From Nemertoderma westbladi (taxonomy: Eukaryota > Xenacoelomorpha > Nemertodermatida > Nemertodermatidae), in assembly GCA_032718475.1 (NCBI GenBank), contig JAUCBJ010002120.1, positions 20,001 to 63,586 of the forward strand: a stretch of 43,586 nucleotides of DNA, in the 5' to 3' direction. Positions 11,301 to 23,500 of the stretch are shown here, one piece after another. Made by a program: the position numbers and the translations under genes. Numbering within the stretch: position 1 is the stretch's first letter; each line of letters opens with the position of its first letter. The notes below the pieces were generated by a model, which was not told the DNA's origin, did no database searches, and saw only the letters and a list, made by a program, of their open reading frames with translations.

Positions 11301-12353
11301 AGGTAAATAGTAAATTATTTTGTCGTTTATTATGAAAATTCCTTTAATATACAGTTCCAAAAACATTAGATAAATCTGCTAATTCAAGCAATTCCCAATG
11401 TATTTTTTACAATAGACTCCCGTATGCTCAGTGATGGAACTCACGAAAATAATGCTGCAGATTCAGGCTTCCCGCAACTCATCTGTAACATATCGGGGTT
11501 CCCGCAACTCATCTGTAACACATCGGGGTTCCATGGCTTGTTCCCGCAACTCATCTGTAACACATGGGGGTTCCATGGCTTGTTTTACAGAGATTAGAAA
11601 GAAACACGACCCTAGGTATACACGCACAAGTTTCATTGGTTGTATTATGAAGATGTGCGGGTGCGGGATGTTATTCAAGGTAAATTATCGTTAATTTCGA
11701 TAATATACCTACCGTCTACCGAACACAGAACGCATATAAATTGCTCTGAGTAGATACCGGTATGTTTTATTTATTACTGTAGATTCTAAAAGTAGTTTTA
11801 ACGCAGTAATTTAACGGGAATATTTCGGGATTTCGGAAAGCTAGGAAGCTAGCTGAGATTCGGACACCTTGCCCACCCTAATCTAATTTAGTTTGTTGTG
11901 GGATATTTGAGATTATTTCATCATTAGCGCTCCGTTCGTCATAAAAGCGCCTTCATTTTGCAGGGCCTATGCATAACTTGTGCTAGAGAAGTTCCTTCTT
12001 GGGGTCTATTCTTTGGCGGCTACTATTATGTGATAGATAAGCTAACCAATCAAGGACAAAGGACCCAATCCGGTCTAGTAACCCTATTGGCCGGGGCTAT
12101 AGCAGGAGTGCTGTCGGTTATCCCGGTCTATCCGCTAGACATCGTGAAGACTCGGTTACAACCAGATGGAATCCTGGATCCTCCGATATATAAAAACAGT
12201 TGGGATTGCACCAAATCCATCTACCGTAACGAAGGAATACGTGGATTCCGACGGGGAGTTCTCTTTGTTACCGTTCGGGCGGTTCCTATTAACGCTATCA
12301 CCTTTGGTGCTGTTTATTATACTCATTTATTTTATGCACAGTATTGTAAATAG
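2361..12353 (+). CDS. SLC25-family mitochondrial carrier (SLC25A29/45/48-like), five exons
   Basis: Inner-membrane solute carrier, 330 residues. Exons 2361-2415, 2518-2636, 11138-11302, 11416-11679 and 11964-12353 (stop TAA) join with matching phases across GT-AG introns. The three-fold carrier repeat is visible. Signature 1 is HPFDTIK (residues 27-33), followed by the RGVTSP motif. Signature 2 is SVMELTK (118-124), where the usual proline is valine. REVPSWG (210-216) follows, then signature 3, YPLDIVK (257-263). The order and the REVPS motif resemble amino-acid/acylcarnitine type carriers (SLC25A29, A45, A48); the substrate cannot be told. Family length is near 300; about 38 extra residues (132-169) come from an in-frame tandem repeat in the matrix loop of repeat 2. 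Intron 2 is 8.5 kb and holds a BEL/Pao element in the same orientation. The start ATG at 2361 gives the usual short N-terminus before the first transmembrane helix. Exact exon 1 is slightly less certain than the rest. Confidence 0.88.
3947..4201 (+). repeat. BEL 5' LTR (255 bp)
   Basis: It begins TGAAAAGTAG, ends AAATCA and is preceded by target duplication GCCTA. It matches the 3' LTR base for base except for a 3-bp GTT that the 3' copy has extra, near position 4150. No convincing primer-binding site could be assigned just downstream. Confidence 0.96.
4301..5176 (+). pseudogene. BEL/Pao gag, N-terminal part, ends at in-frame stop
   Basis: 291 codons starting 100 bases after the 5' LTR. The N-terminal part is rich in charged heptad-like sequence (coiled-coil character, roughly residues 1-130), followed by an acidic linker. 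It then enters the DUF1759-type gag region (LAAFTPNVWDGD). The frame stops at TAA 5174-5176 in the middle of that region, while the next open stretch resumes in exactly the same frame. Structural capsid-type function in the cytoplasmic particle is known for the family. The stop is most simply a point lesion. Confidence 0.85.
5195..6613 (+). pseudogene. BEL/Pao gag C-terminus, zinc knuckle and aspartic protease
   Basis: Same frame as the preceding gag part, separated only by the TAA. It holds the rest of the DUF1759-like gag domain, then a cysteine/histidine cluster (CPGNHFIYNC) and a CCHC knuckle CYGCLAKGHRVRDC at about 5913-5954. A retropepsin-like active-site motif follows (LLDGGSDTCL, near 6180-6206). 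The end is out of frame: conserved sequence resumes in another frame from about 6571, so the last 14 or so codons are probably not native. The first ATG is only where the open frame restarts, not a true start. Confidence 0.85.
6571..7383 (+). pseudogene. BEL/Pao reverse transcriptase, N-terminal part
   Basis: The open stretch is shifted one base relative to gag-protease (-1 direction) and overlaps it by 43 bases. It opens with the LGWTVVGG motif that follows the protease in BEL elements and continues into the reverse transcriptase fingers/palm. The first catalytic aspartate is in GDINKMF (codon at 7225-7227). It ends at a TAG just after the NKPSPTLS motif, where the conserved sequence moves to yet another frame. 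No slippery heptamer was seen at the overlap, so programmed frameshifting is not favoured. Confidence 0.85.
7379..10165 (+). pseudogene. BEL/Pao RT C-terminus, RNase H, integrase and DUF5641 tail
   Basis: Homology starts at about 7379 in this frame, before the first possible start codon. The YVDD catalytic box of reverse transcriptase is at 7457-7468. RNase H follows at about 7990-8400 (SDGGDCAFG, RTELVAA, WVDSK, NPAD). The integrase HHCC zinc finger is at about 8997-9125, with a D,D-E core: aspartates at 9218-9220 and 9428-9430 and glutamate at 9578-9580. The C-terminal part (KKWYHSR...IGDFVII, then KLCLI) matches the DUF5641 segment of BEL integrases. This 3' two-fifths of the element is intact to its stop at 10165. 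Confidence 0.92.
10284..10294 (+). promoter_or_regulatory. Polypurine tract of the BEL element
   Basis: The purine-rich run TTGGGGGAG immediately precedes the TG of the 3' LTR. That is the position of the plus-strand primer in LTR retrotransposons; assignment rests on position and composition. Confidence 0.75.
10295..10552 (+). repeat. BEL 3' LTR (258 bp)
   Basis: Same TG...CA ends as the 5' LTR, with one extra GTT triplet in the run near 10499-10503. It is followed directly by target duplication GCCTA (10553-10557). No other difference from the 5' LTR was seen, so the two were presumably synthesised from one template recently. Confidence 0.96.
11470..11583 (+). repeat. In-frame tandem repeat (30 + 42 + 42 bp) inside carrier exon 4
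   Basis: Three copies start at 11470, 11500 and 11542. Each encodes SRNSSVT followed by a Y/H-R/G-G tail; the last two copies also carry SMAC. Unit lengths are 30, 42 and 42 bp, all divisible by three, so the carrier frame is kept. It lies between the second signature motif and the following matrix helix, where family members have a short loop. Confidence 0.85.
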
Positions 12354-14574
12354 TTAATTCGTTATTCATATACTATTTTATATACAAAATATTTAATTTT
12401 CAATTTGTGTACATATATTCATTTTTTGGCTAATAGCAATTCATACATACGGTGGTACAAAAAACTAAACACAATAGAAAAGGTTACAGTTTTATTTTTG
12501 AAAGTAATCAACTGTTATTTGCGTCCAATTTCCCCTGGAGAGGGATGACTTTTTATTGCGTCCCCCCCCCCCCCCCTCCCCCCTATCTGACAAGCGCAAT
12601 TGTGAATATTTTGGTCCCGTTTCACCATGGCAACATGAGGCTAACTCCAAACACCACTTTCTATTTACGCTATGTAATTCTAACCTTGAACTTCCCCTTT
12701 AAACCGGCATCAGATAATTCGATAGAGTAGTTCATATAATCGGGTTACCACGGTAACTGTTCGAAATACGTCTTAATTTTTTACTTTAGTAGTTTATAAC
12801 GAACCTACCTATTAATAGGACAGGGTAGTTCTTGTCAAGAGTTGAGCCGTTAAAAAATACGATGTGGTTGTGTGTGTATAACCATCAAAACCGTCAAAAA
12901 CCGTGTATAACTGTCAAAAACTCAAGCATGTACGCAAAAATTTTAAAAGCAAACTCTACATGAATTTTGGTTGCGTAGAAGACTGTATATTTTTTGTGGC
13001 GTTTCAATCTCGCACAGAACGTCGCCAAAATTTGTTAGTCCGGCAAAAAAACGCACAAATTCGTCTAAAAGAGTATATTATTGGTTGCAGAATAATATGA
13101 TTCAACTAGAAAAGCCAGCAAGTTTCCATAGACCGTCCATAGACAAACGTAGTGTAGTTAGAGGTTCCTCCTCATTCATTATTATTAACCTATAAAACAG
13201 TTGAACGACACTGTGCCTAAAATTCAATCAGCAAGCCTCCCACCTAACATAGCAGTGAGTAACCTTATAGATATATATAGAGTTGGGGTGCTGGGAAGAG
13301 CTACCAGTTAGCGTGGTAATACATTATACAAACTAACAGTTGATGTTTGATTACTGTCTTGGATAGAGTGAGAGAATAATAAACTTGACAAGTAATATTT
13401 TTATCTGCAGTTTGGGCCTGTCCATTCAATAAATAGTAGTAGCTTACTAGGCCCTCACTAGGCCCTTGTCGTTACTTTACTGCCCAAAGTGGTGGGAATC
13501 TTTGAAAATGATGCTCCGGTACCGCAAGATCTTTAAAGACTTTTATCTCTGTTTCATGTTTTTTACATCAAATTCTGAGCCAAATTTGGTTTATTTTATT
13601 TTATACATTTATTTTTGTTTTTATATTTACATTTTTATATTTATCAGATTTATTTTATAGTCATTAAATTTTTGGGTATAAATAATAATTCTGGATATGA
13701 ATAGTTATTAATGGTGTGAGAACATGGAATTGGTGTTTCAGAAAAGTATATCAGTTAATTTGGTGCTGAATAATTTAATTTGGTGCTATCTAATTCGGGG
13801 TGGCCTCCTATTTATTAGTGGAAGTTACATTACATAGTCTTCGCATATAAACATTGTGAATGAATCAAGTTACATTTCTTTAATCTTTTTCTTAATCTGA
13901 CAGTTGGTGCGGTACAGTTGATGGTAACATTCAACCTAATTTGGGTTCCCCTGTTGCAGAAATGCAAGGCCAAGTAGGCCTACTGCAGATAATTGGTTAT
14001 TATTAGTATTGGAATAATATCAAATATCTGAGGATTATATTTTAGCACATTGGTGCCAACTCTAATGAAAATTTCAACATTGATCCTTGTATATTCTGTT
14101 GGCAGTGTAAATTATTTAATGGTTTGAAGTTATAGTTTATATTTATATACAAATAGTTGATCATCTATACGCATAGTTATTGTTTCTCTAATAAGACGGA
14201 TTATACAACATAAATTGGTCACATTCAGATGCAGTTACTGTCATTTGTTAAATACAGATTGATCTACGTTTATTAAACCATTCATTATGATGATGGTAGA
14301 GATAATTTTATGGGGAAATGTCTGTAGTTTTAACGCTTAGAGAATAGCACAGTGAGAGTTGACAGATAAATGATAAAAACTAAAAAAGGTAGGAAAAGCT
14401 TAGGAAAAGGGAAACGTAAATCTTCTAGTTATTCCTGAAACGACAGTTTGAAATCGGTTAAAAAGGTAATTTTGCGTAATAAATACCGAATTACTAAATA
14501 ATTTACAATTTAAATATATTTATTCAATAAACACTTCTGAACTTCTGAACTCTTGAAATATTTCGTTATATTTA
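12354..14574. other. Intergenic stretch between carrier and STAND genes
   Basis: No exon was recognised. Contents: a near-pure C tract at 12562-12583, AT-rich simple sequence at 13590-13660, and a TAGGCCTA palindrome at 13975-13982. It should hold the 3' UTR of the carrier gene; no canonical AATAAA was seen close after the stop. Open frames at 12452-13660 have no domain character. Confidence 0.6.
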
Positions 14575-17500
14575 ATGATGAGTCGGAGTTCACATTCTTT
14601 ACCAAAAACCGAAAGACGTAGCAGCAATCCCTTGCATAGAAGGGGATCCAATTTCAACGAGAGTTTGGAGACAGTAGCTGCAAGGAAGGAAAGATTTGTT
14701 GAAACATTCACAGATAAGCTACTTGAGCAACTGAAGAACATTCAGGAATCTGTCACACAGACTGCATCAGAGGCTATTGTTCATGGGTCCGTGTCAACTC
14801 GTGCTAATGTAGCTCTTCAGGTATGAAAGTATTATCCTACTAGTAAAATCATTAAAATGAACTGGAGACATGAAATGCAACTTAAAACTGACGTTTGAAA
14901 GTAGTAGACTAATGAGCAAAGACGTGTCAGGAAGGGGGCGGCGGTAGTTGGTAAGAGTTAACATCCGGTGTTGGTATGAGTTAACATCCGGTGTTGGTAA
15001 GAGTTAACATCCGGTGCTGGCAAGAGTTAACATCCGGTGTTGGTAAGAGTTAACATCCGGTGTTCGTAAGAGTTAACATCCGGTGTTGGTAAGAGTTAAT
15101 ATCCGGTGTTGGTAAGAGCGTAAGAGTTAACATTCGGTGTTGGTAAGAGTTAACATCCGGTGTTGGTAAGAGTTAACATCCGGTGTTGGTAAGAGTTAAC
15201 ATCCGGTGTTGTTAAGAGCGTAAGAGTTAACATTCGGTGTTGGTAAGAGTTAACATCCGGTGTTGGTAAGAGTTAACATCCGGTGTTGATAAGAGTTAAC
15301 ATCCGGTGTTGGTAAGAGTTAACACCCGGTGTTGGTAAGAGTTAACATCCGGTGTTGGTAAGAGTTAATATCCGGTGTTGGTTAGAGTTAACACCCGGTG
15401 GTGGTAAGAGTTAACATCCGGTGTTGGTAAGAGTTAACATCCGGTGTTGGTAAGAGTTAACATCCGGTGTTGGTAAGAGTTAACACCCGGTGTTGGTAAG
15501 AGTTAACATCCGGTGCTGGCAAGAGTTAACACCCGGTGTTGGTAAGAGTTAACATCCGGTGTTGGTAAGAGTTAACATCCGGTGTTGGTAAGAGTTAACT
15601 TCCGGTGTTGGTAAGAGTTAACATCCGGTGTTGGTAAGAGTTAACATCCGGTGTTGGCAAGAATTAACATCCGGTGTTGGTAAGAGTTAACATCCGGTGT
15701 TGGTAAGAATTAACATCCGGTGTTGGTAAGAGCGTAAGAGTTAACATTCGGTGTTGGTAAGAGTTAACATCCGGTGTTGGTAAGAGTTAACATCCGGTGT
15801 TGATAAGAGTTAACATCCGGTGTTGGTAAAAGCGTAAGAGTTAACATTCGGTGTTGGTAAGAGTTAACATCCGGTGTTGGTAAGAGTTAACATCCGGTGT
15901 TGGTAAGACTTAACACCCGGTGTTGGTAAGAGTTAACATCCGGTGTTGGTGAGAGTTAACATCCGGTGTTGGTTAGAGTTAACACCCGGTGGTGGTAAGA
16001 GTTAACATCCGGTGTTGGTAAGAGTTAACATCCGGTGTTGGTAAGAGTTAACATCCGGTGTTGGTAAGAGTTAACACCCGGTGTTGGTAAGAGTTAACAT
16101 CCGGTGATGGTAAGAGTTAACATCCGGTGTTGGTAAGAGTTAACATCCGGTGTTGGTAAGAGTTAACAGCCGATGTTGGTAAGAGTTAAGATCCGGTGTT
16201 GGCAAGAGTTAAGATCCGGTGTTGGTAAGAGTTAACATCCGGTGTTGGTAAGAGTTAACATCCGGTGTTGGTAAGAGTTAACAGCCGATGTTGGTAAGAG
16301 TTAAGATCCGGTGTTGGTAAGAGTTAACATCCGGTGTTGGTAAGAGTTAACATCCGGCGTTGGTAAGAGTTAACAGCCGATGTTGGTAAGAGTTAAGATC
16401 CGGTGTTGGTAAGAGTTAACATCCGGTGTTGGTAAGAGTTAACATCCGGTGTTGGTAAGAGTTAACATCCGGTGTTGGTAAGAGTTAACAGCCGATGTTG
16501 GTAAGAGTTAAGATCCGGTGTTGGTAAGAGTTAACATCCGGTGTTGGTAAGAGTTAACATCCGGTGTTGGTAAGAGTTAACAGCCGATGTTGGTAAGAGT
16601 TAACATCCGGTGATGGTAAGAGTTAACATCCGGTGTTGGTAAGAGTTAACATCCGGTGTTGGTAAGAGTTAACAGCCGATGTTGGTAAGAGTTAAGATCC
16701 GGTGTTGGTAAGAGTTAACATCCGGTGTTGGTAAGAGTTAACATCCGGTGTTGGTAAGAGTTAACACCCGGTGTTGGTAAGAGTTAACATCCGGTGATGG
16801 TAAGAGTTAACATCCGGTGTTGGTAAGAGTTAACATCCGGTGTTGGTAAGAGTTAACAGCCGATGTTGGTAAGAGTTAAGATCCGGTGTTGGTAAGAGTT
16901 AACATCCGGTGTTGGCAAGAATTAACATCCGGTGTTGGTAAGAGTTAACATCCGGTGTTGGTAAGAATTAACATCCGGTGTTGGTAAGAGCGTAAGAGTT
17001 AACATTCGGTGTTGGTAAGAGTTAACATCCGGTGTTGGTAAGAGTTAACATCCGGTGTTGATAAGAGTTAACATCCGGTGTTGGTAAAAGCGTAAGAGTT
17101 AACATTCGGTGTTGGTAAGGGTTAACATCCGGTGTTGGTAAGAGTTAACATCCGGTGTTGGTAAGACTTAACACCCGGTGTTGGTAAGAGTTAACATCCG
17201 GTGTTGGTAAGAGTTAACATCCGGTGTTGGTTAGAGTTAACACCCGGTGGTGGTAAGAGTTAACATCCGGTGTTGGTAAGAGTTAACATCCGGTGTTGGT
17301 AAGAGTTAACATCCGGTGTTGGTAAGAGTTAACACCCGGTGTTGGTAAGAGTTAACATCCGGTGATGGTAAGAGTTAACATCCGGTGTTGGTAAGAGTTA
17401 ACATCCGGTGTTGGTAAGAGTTAACAGCCGATGTTGGTAAGAGTTAAGATCCGGTGTTGGCAAGAGTTAAGATCCGGTGTTGGTAAGAGTTAACATCCGG

Positions 17501-20500
17501 TGTTGGTAAGAGTTAACATCCGGTGTTGGTAAGAGTTAACAGCCGATGTTGGTAAGAGTTAAGATCCGGTGTTGGTAAGAGTTAACATCCGGTGTTGGTA
17601 AGAGTTAACATCCGGTGTTGGTAAGAGTTAACAGCCGATGTTGGTAAGAGTTAAGATCCGGTGTTGGTAAGAGTTAACATCCGGTGTTGGTAAGAGTTAA
17701 CATCCGGTGTTGGTAAGAGTTAACATCCGGTGTTGGTAAGAGTTAACAGCCGATGTTGGTAAGAGTTAAGATCCGGTGTTGGTAAGAGTTAACATCCGGT
17801 GTTGGTAAGAGTTAACATCCGGTGTTGGTAAGAGTTAACAGCCGATGTTGGTAAGAGTTAACATCCGGTGATGGTAAGAGTTAACATCCGGTGTTGGTAA
17901 GAGTTAACATCCGGTGTTGGTAAGAGTTAACAGCCGATGTTGGTAAGAGTTAAGATCCGGTGTTGGTAAGAGTTAACATCCGGTGTTGGTAAGAGTTAAC
18001 ATCCGGTGTTGGTAAGAGTTAACACCCGGTGTTGGTAAGAGTTAACATCCGGTGATGGTAAGAGTTAACATCCGGTGTTGGTAAGAGTTAACATCCGGTG
18101 TTGGTAAGAGTTAACAGCCGATGTTGGTAAGAGTTAAGATCCGGTGTTGGTAAGAGTTAACATCCGGTGTTGGTAAGAGTTAACATCCGGTGTTGGTAAG
18201 AGTTAACAGCAGGTGTTGGTAAGAGTTAACATCCGATGTTGGTAAGATATAACATCCGGTTTAGGTAAGAGTTAACATGCGGTGTTGGTAAGAGTTAACA
18301 GCCGGTGTTGGTAAGAGTTAACATCCGGTGTTGGGAAGAGTTAACATCCGGTGTTGGTAAGAGTTACCATCCTGTGTTGGTATGAGTTAACATCCGATGT
18401 TGGTAAGAGTTAACATCCGGTGCTGGTAAGAGTTGACAGCCGGTGTTGATAAGAGCTAACATCCGGTGTTGGTAAGAGTTAACCTCCGGTGTTGGTAAGA
18501 GTTAACATCCGGTGTTTGGAAGAGTTAACATCCGGTGTTGGTAAGAGTTACCATCCTGTGTTGGTATGAGTTAACATCCGGTGTTGGTAAGAGTTAACAT
18601 CCGGTGTTGGTAAGAGTTAACCTCCGGTGTTGGTAAGAGTTAACATCCGGTGTTTGGAAGAGTTAACATCCGGTGTTGGTAAGAGTTACCATCCTGTGTT
18701 GGTATGAGTTAACATCCGATGTTGGTAAGAGTTAACATCCGGTGCTGGTAAGAGTTGACAGCCGGTGTTGATAAGAGTTAACATCCGGTGTTGGTAAGAG
18801 TTAACATCCGGTGTTGGTAAGAGTTAACCTCCGGTGTTGGTAAGAGTTAACATCCGGTGTTTGGAAGAGTTAACATCCGGTGTTGGTAAGAGTTACCATC
18901 CTGTGTTGGTATGAGTTAACATCCGATGTTGGTAAGAGTTAACATCCGGTGCTGGTAAGAGTTGACAGCCGGTGTTGATAAGAGTTAACATCCGGTGTTG
19001 GTAAGAGTTAACATCCGGTGTTGGTAAGAGTTAACCTCCGGTGTTGGTAAGAGTTAACAACCCGAACCGGAAACGAACACTGTTGTTTCAAACCCCACTG
19101 ACGTCCTGCCACTGCGATGGGTCGGGTTTCACCATCCCTCATTTTAGTCCGGCACATATCTGCTAATTTTGTAAGTCGCCTGACTCCGGACTCCGCACGG
19201 GAGTAGATAGTAAATGTCTTCATCCCGGCTATTAAGGATTGCCCATCTTACACGACGCTCTTTGCCGACGATGCAACTCTTCTCCACACCTACTATCCAA
19301 GATTGACACAAATTCCTAATTGTAACAACGAACTGTATAATATTACTGTGACTGGCTTACTGAAAACTGATCATATTAATGTTAAACACATTGTTTACTC
19401 TATTGGTTTACTGAATTGGATGCCCTTGTTTCTCACACGTGTTGGGGTGCAAGAAGTTATGTGTGCAAACAAACACCCACACAAACACACACTCACAAAC
19501 ACCCCCAGTTGATGGAATTGGATGAACTTTGATGATAGGTTCATTCATTGTCGTACCTAGTTGTGTATGCAAGGTTTCGGCTGCGAGGGACCTGTTGGTT
19601 GCCTAGCAACAGTGAGATTAATAAAATAATCAAAATAATCAAAAATAAAAATAAAAAATAAAAAATCTTCATATATAAAATTCCAATAAAAAGTCGACCG
19701 AAAAGTGAAACCCTGGTATTCTTCACATGGGCGCCATAGGGAGCATCTATTGGACATGCTTTCTGCAAAATTTATCTTTATTTCGTTTAGAATTGTTAGT
19801 AGAAGATATACATTTCTTACAAACAGTGTTTTTTTAAACATACAATATACTACTATTTTGTACTTCCATCAATGTTTCGTTTTGCGCTTTTCGTTATTAG
19901 GCTGCCCTACATAGGCGCGTAAATTATTACAACAATAAAAAATATTGATAGCAATGGATCCGTCCATTATTGCCAGCTCTCGGCTGCGCTGGCAAGCTTG
20001 TATTATCAAATAGTCAGTCACCCAGATCTTTCGACCGGTTTATCTATAAAATGAAAATAAAAAATCATTGATCAAAAGAACTAAAAGAACCAAAAGAACT
20101 AGAACTATACAAAACATAGTTGGAAAATTAATGTAATTATATTTTGAAGGAGGAAATCCCTATTATTTCCGCAGGTATTTTTTTTATCTACAAATACCTG
20201 CCGATAAAATGTACCTAAAACTACAAAACAAATCTTACCTGTAATTAATTACGTTAGGCATTATACTAATTACTTATTTGTTCAAGGTCTTTGGTACAAT
20301 TGCGAGCGTTGGAAAAATGGCAGAAATGGCAGGAGACGGCGGCGTGGCGGGTGAGGTTGTCGGGGCTTCAATGATGATGACAATAGGAACCATCGCTAAA
20401 CTAATGGCCCGGAAACGAAATCAGAAAACCTGGCAGAAAATGGAATCCTTCGAGAACATGTATTACCCTTGTGCCATTAACTGGGCAGCCCAACTTATTG

Positions 20501-23500
20501 CTTATCTATATGAATATCAATTGTTTCTGCTAGCTGACAACAATGAGATTGATAAACTAGCTTTACATCTTGCTGAATGTTACTTTAACAATATTGATGA
20601 GTTTAAACCGCCTGATGGAGAAGAAAGCATGGCTTTCAAGTGTATTTGGAGTATAGTGTTGTTTGTTACTGAATGCTCATCATTAAAGTGTAAATTTAAG
20701 GCAAATATTAAGCCGGAATCAGGCAGTATGACTGAGTATAAAGTACATAAGATGTTTACTGACTGCGGTGTATCGGTGCGAAGTGAAAATGGAAAAATTA
20801 GTTACTTTGCAAAAAATCTAAGCAATAGTATTAATGATAGATGGAAGAAATATGGATTTCGTGGCCTTCGGTTTTTGCCCAAAACATTTGGGAATAATAA
20901 AGTTGGTTTTATTTGCTACGATAACTTACCTAGCATGAAGTCGCTTGACCTTGAGCCCATTTGCTATCCTCAGCATTATATTTGTGATAAAACCATTCTC
21001 ATTGAGTACTTGTCAAAGAAAGTTGGTATTGGTAACAAGACGACACTACAGAAATATCTGTCACTGATTAATCAAAAGACACAAGTGCTAATTCGAGCGA
21101 GAAATGATGGTGACATGAAACAATCACATATCAACAGAATCAAATTCAACAATATTGATTTTTCTTGTTTGAACTTTGAAAAATGTCTTATAGAAGGAAC
21201 AACATTTTCACATTGCAACTTTTATTTCTGTGAATTTTCTGGTGTAGATTTCCAAAACTGCACCATACAAAATGTTATAGTTAGTCATTGTCAATTTAAT
21301 GGTTCTAATCTTTCAAAAGCACTTTTATTTGATGTGCATATGGACTGTTGCACACTTGATGGGTGTAAGGTGACTCTTCAACAGGCATTGCAGCTTAGTA
21401 AGGATGGTAACAAGTTGGATGGTATAGAAATAGTTGATGAAGAAAGATATTGTGAATATAAGGACGAATTCAAAACTCTCATAGAAGACTTACAAGACGA
21501 CACATTGCGACCTTTATTGGGGTGTATTGAACAATTAAATGATTCTATGGCCATGGCAACGTCAGACTTCAAAAGAAAACAGGGTTAGTAGCAATCCAAG
21601 ATTTATTACTCTAATTTAACTTTCATATATTTTTTTATTATTGGGTTGCTGGGATCGTTAATGATTATAATCTTTCAAAATTTCAAAATTTAGGTTCTAC
21701 CTTGGTCTAGTGTTGCATTGAATTCACATCTCCTGTAGGTCGTGGGTTCGATCCTCACATGGGCCAGGGCAGTTTTCGTTTCGGCACGAATGCTTTAAAG
21801 GGACCAGCCAGGGCGCATCTCTGCCTTGCATCCTTAAGTGGTAGCTTAATGAGTACTGGAGTTTCCTCTGGGGAGTAAAGTTCTGGGGGGACCGCACTGG
21901 AAATAAGTCGTCAGACTTTGTGCGTAATCCCTGGCCTAGTGGCCGAAGAAAATGTACTTTTTTATTTTAAAAGCATTACATCAGTATATACGAGGGAAAC
22001 AATATACGTCATAACTTAAATATAATTTACATTAGTTTCATAAAAAGTAACAACCAAGAGAGAAGGGCATCAGGCCCTTTCCGGCCTCAACCCATACCCC
22101 GCCATGCTTTGCTGCTGCCGTCCAGGCATATTCAGTCTTCTTATCGCAGGCGCGCGAACTGTAAAAACACGTTATTACTCAGATTATTACTACTCAATGA
22201 CGCAATACGAAATTGTTACTCATTAACTACTCACTACTGCACTACTGCACTACTGCACTACTGCACTACTGCACTACTGCACTACTGCACTACTGAACTA
22301 CTGCACTACTGCTAAATTTATGTAAAATAATTTGTTTATCCATTACAGCACAAACCATAACAATACAATCAGTTAATAAGAAATTACTACAAGGTATGGA
22401 GACTCGGTGGTATTTTTATCGAGCGTTGGAAATCCTAGAATCTAGAGGTTCGCTAACGATTTTGGGACCCCAGGGATCAGGTAAGGGTAGTTGTTATGTA
22501 AAGCTAAGATCAGGTAAGGGTAGTTGTTATGTAAAGCTAAGATCAGGTAAGGGTAGTTGTTATGTAAAGCTAAGATCAGGTAAGGGTAGTTGTTATGTAA
22601 AGCTAAGATCAGGTAAGGGTAATGTAAGCTAAGATCAGGTATGGGTAATGTAAGCTAAGATCAGTTAAGGTAAGGGTAGTTGTTATGTAAAGCTAAGATC
22701 AGGTAAGGGTAGTTGTTATGTAAAGCTAAGATCAGGTAAGGGTAGTTGTTATGTAAAGCTAAGATCAGGTAAGGGTAGTTGTTATGTAAAGCTAAGATCA
22801 GGTAAGGGTAGTTGTTATGTAAAGCTAAGATCAGGTAAGGGTAGTTGTTATGTAAAGCTAAGATCAGGTAAGGGTAGTTGTTATGTAAAGCTAAGATCAG
22901 GTAAGGGTAATGTAAGCTAAGATCAGGTATGGGTAATGTAAGCTAAGATCAGGTAAGGTAAGGGTAGTTGTTATGTAAAGCTAAGATCAGGTAAGGGTAG
23001 TTGTTATGTAAAGCTAAGATCAGGTAAGGGTAGTTGTTATGTAAAGCTAAGATCAGGTAAGGGTAGTTGTTATGTAAAGCTAAGATCAGGTAAGGGTAGT
23101 TGTTATGTAAAGCTAAGATCAGGTAAGGGTAGTTGTTATGTAAAGCTAAGATCAGGTAGGGTAGTTGTTATGTAAAGCTAAGATCAGGTAAGGGTAGTTG
23201 TTATGTAAAGCTAAGATCAGGTAAGGGTAGTTGTTATGTAAAGCTAAGATCAGGTAAGGGTAGTTGTCATGTAAAGCTAAGATCAGGTAAGGGTAGTTGT
23301 TATGTAAAGCTAAGATCAGGTAAGGGTAGTTGTTATGTAAAGCTAAGATCAGGTAAGGGTAGTTGTTATGTAAAGCTAAGATCAGGTAAGGGTAGTTGTT
23401 ATGTAAAGCTAAGATCAGGTAAGGGTAGTTGTTATGTAAAGCTAAGATCAGGTAAGGGTAGTTGTTATGTAAAGCTAAGATCAGGTAAGGGTAGTTTTTA

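Noticed and set aside
21741-21760. A functional tRNA gene (perfect B box)
   Set aside because: The A box is only approximate, no cloverleaf can be drawn, and a SINE-type body and tail follow.
22396-22632. A small protein of repeated SGKGSCYVKLR units
   Set aside because: It is exon 3 reading through its own donor into the intronic minisatellite. It is reported as a splice-site finding, not a separate gene.
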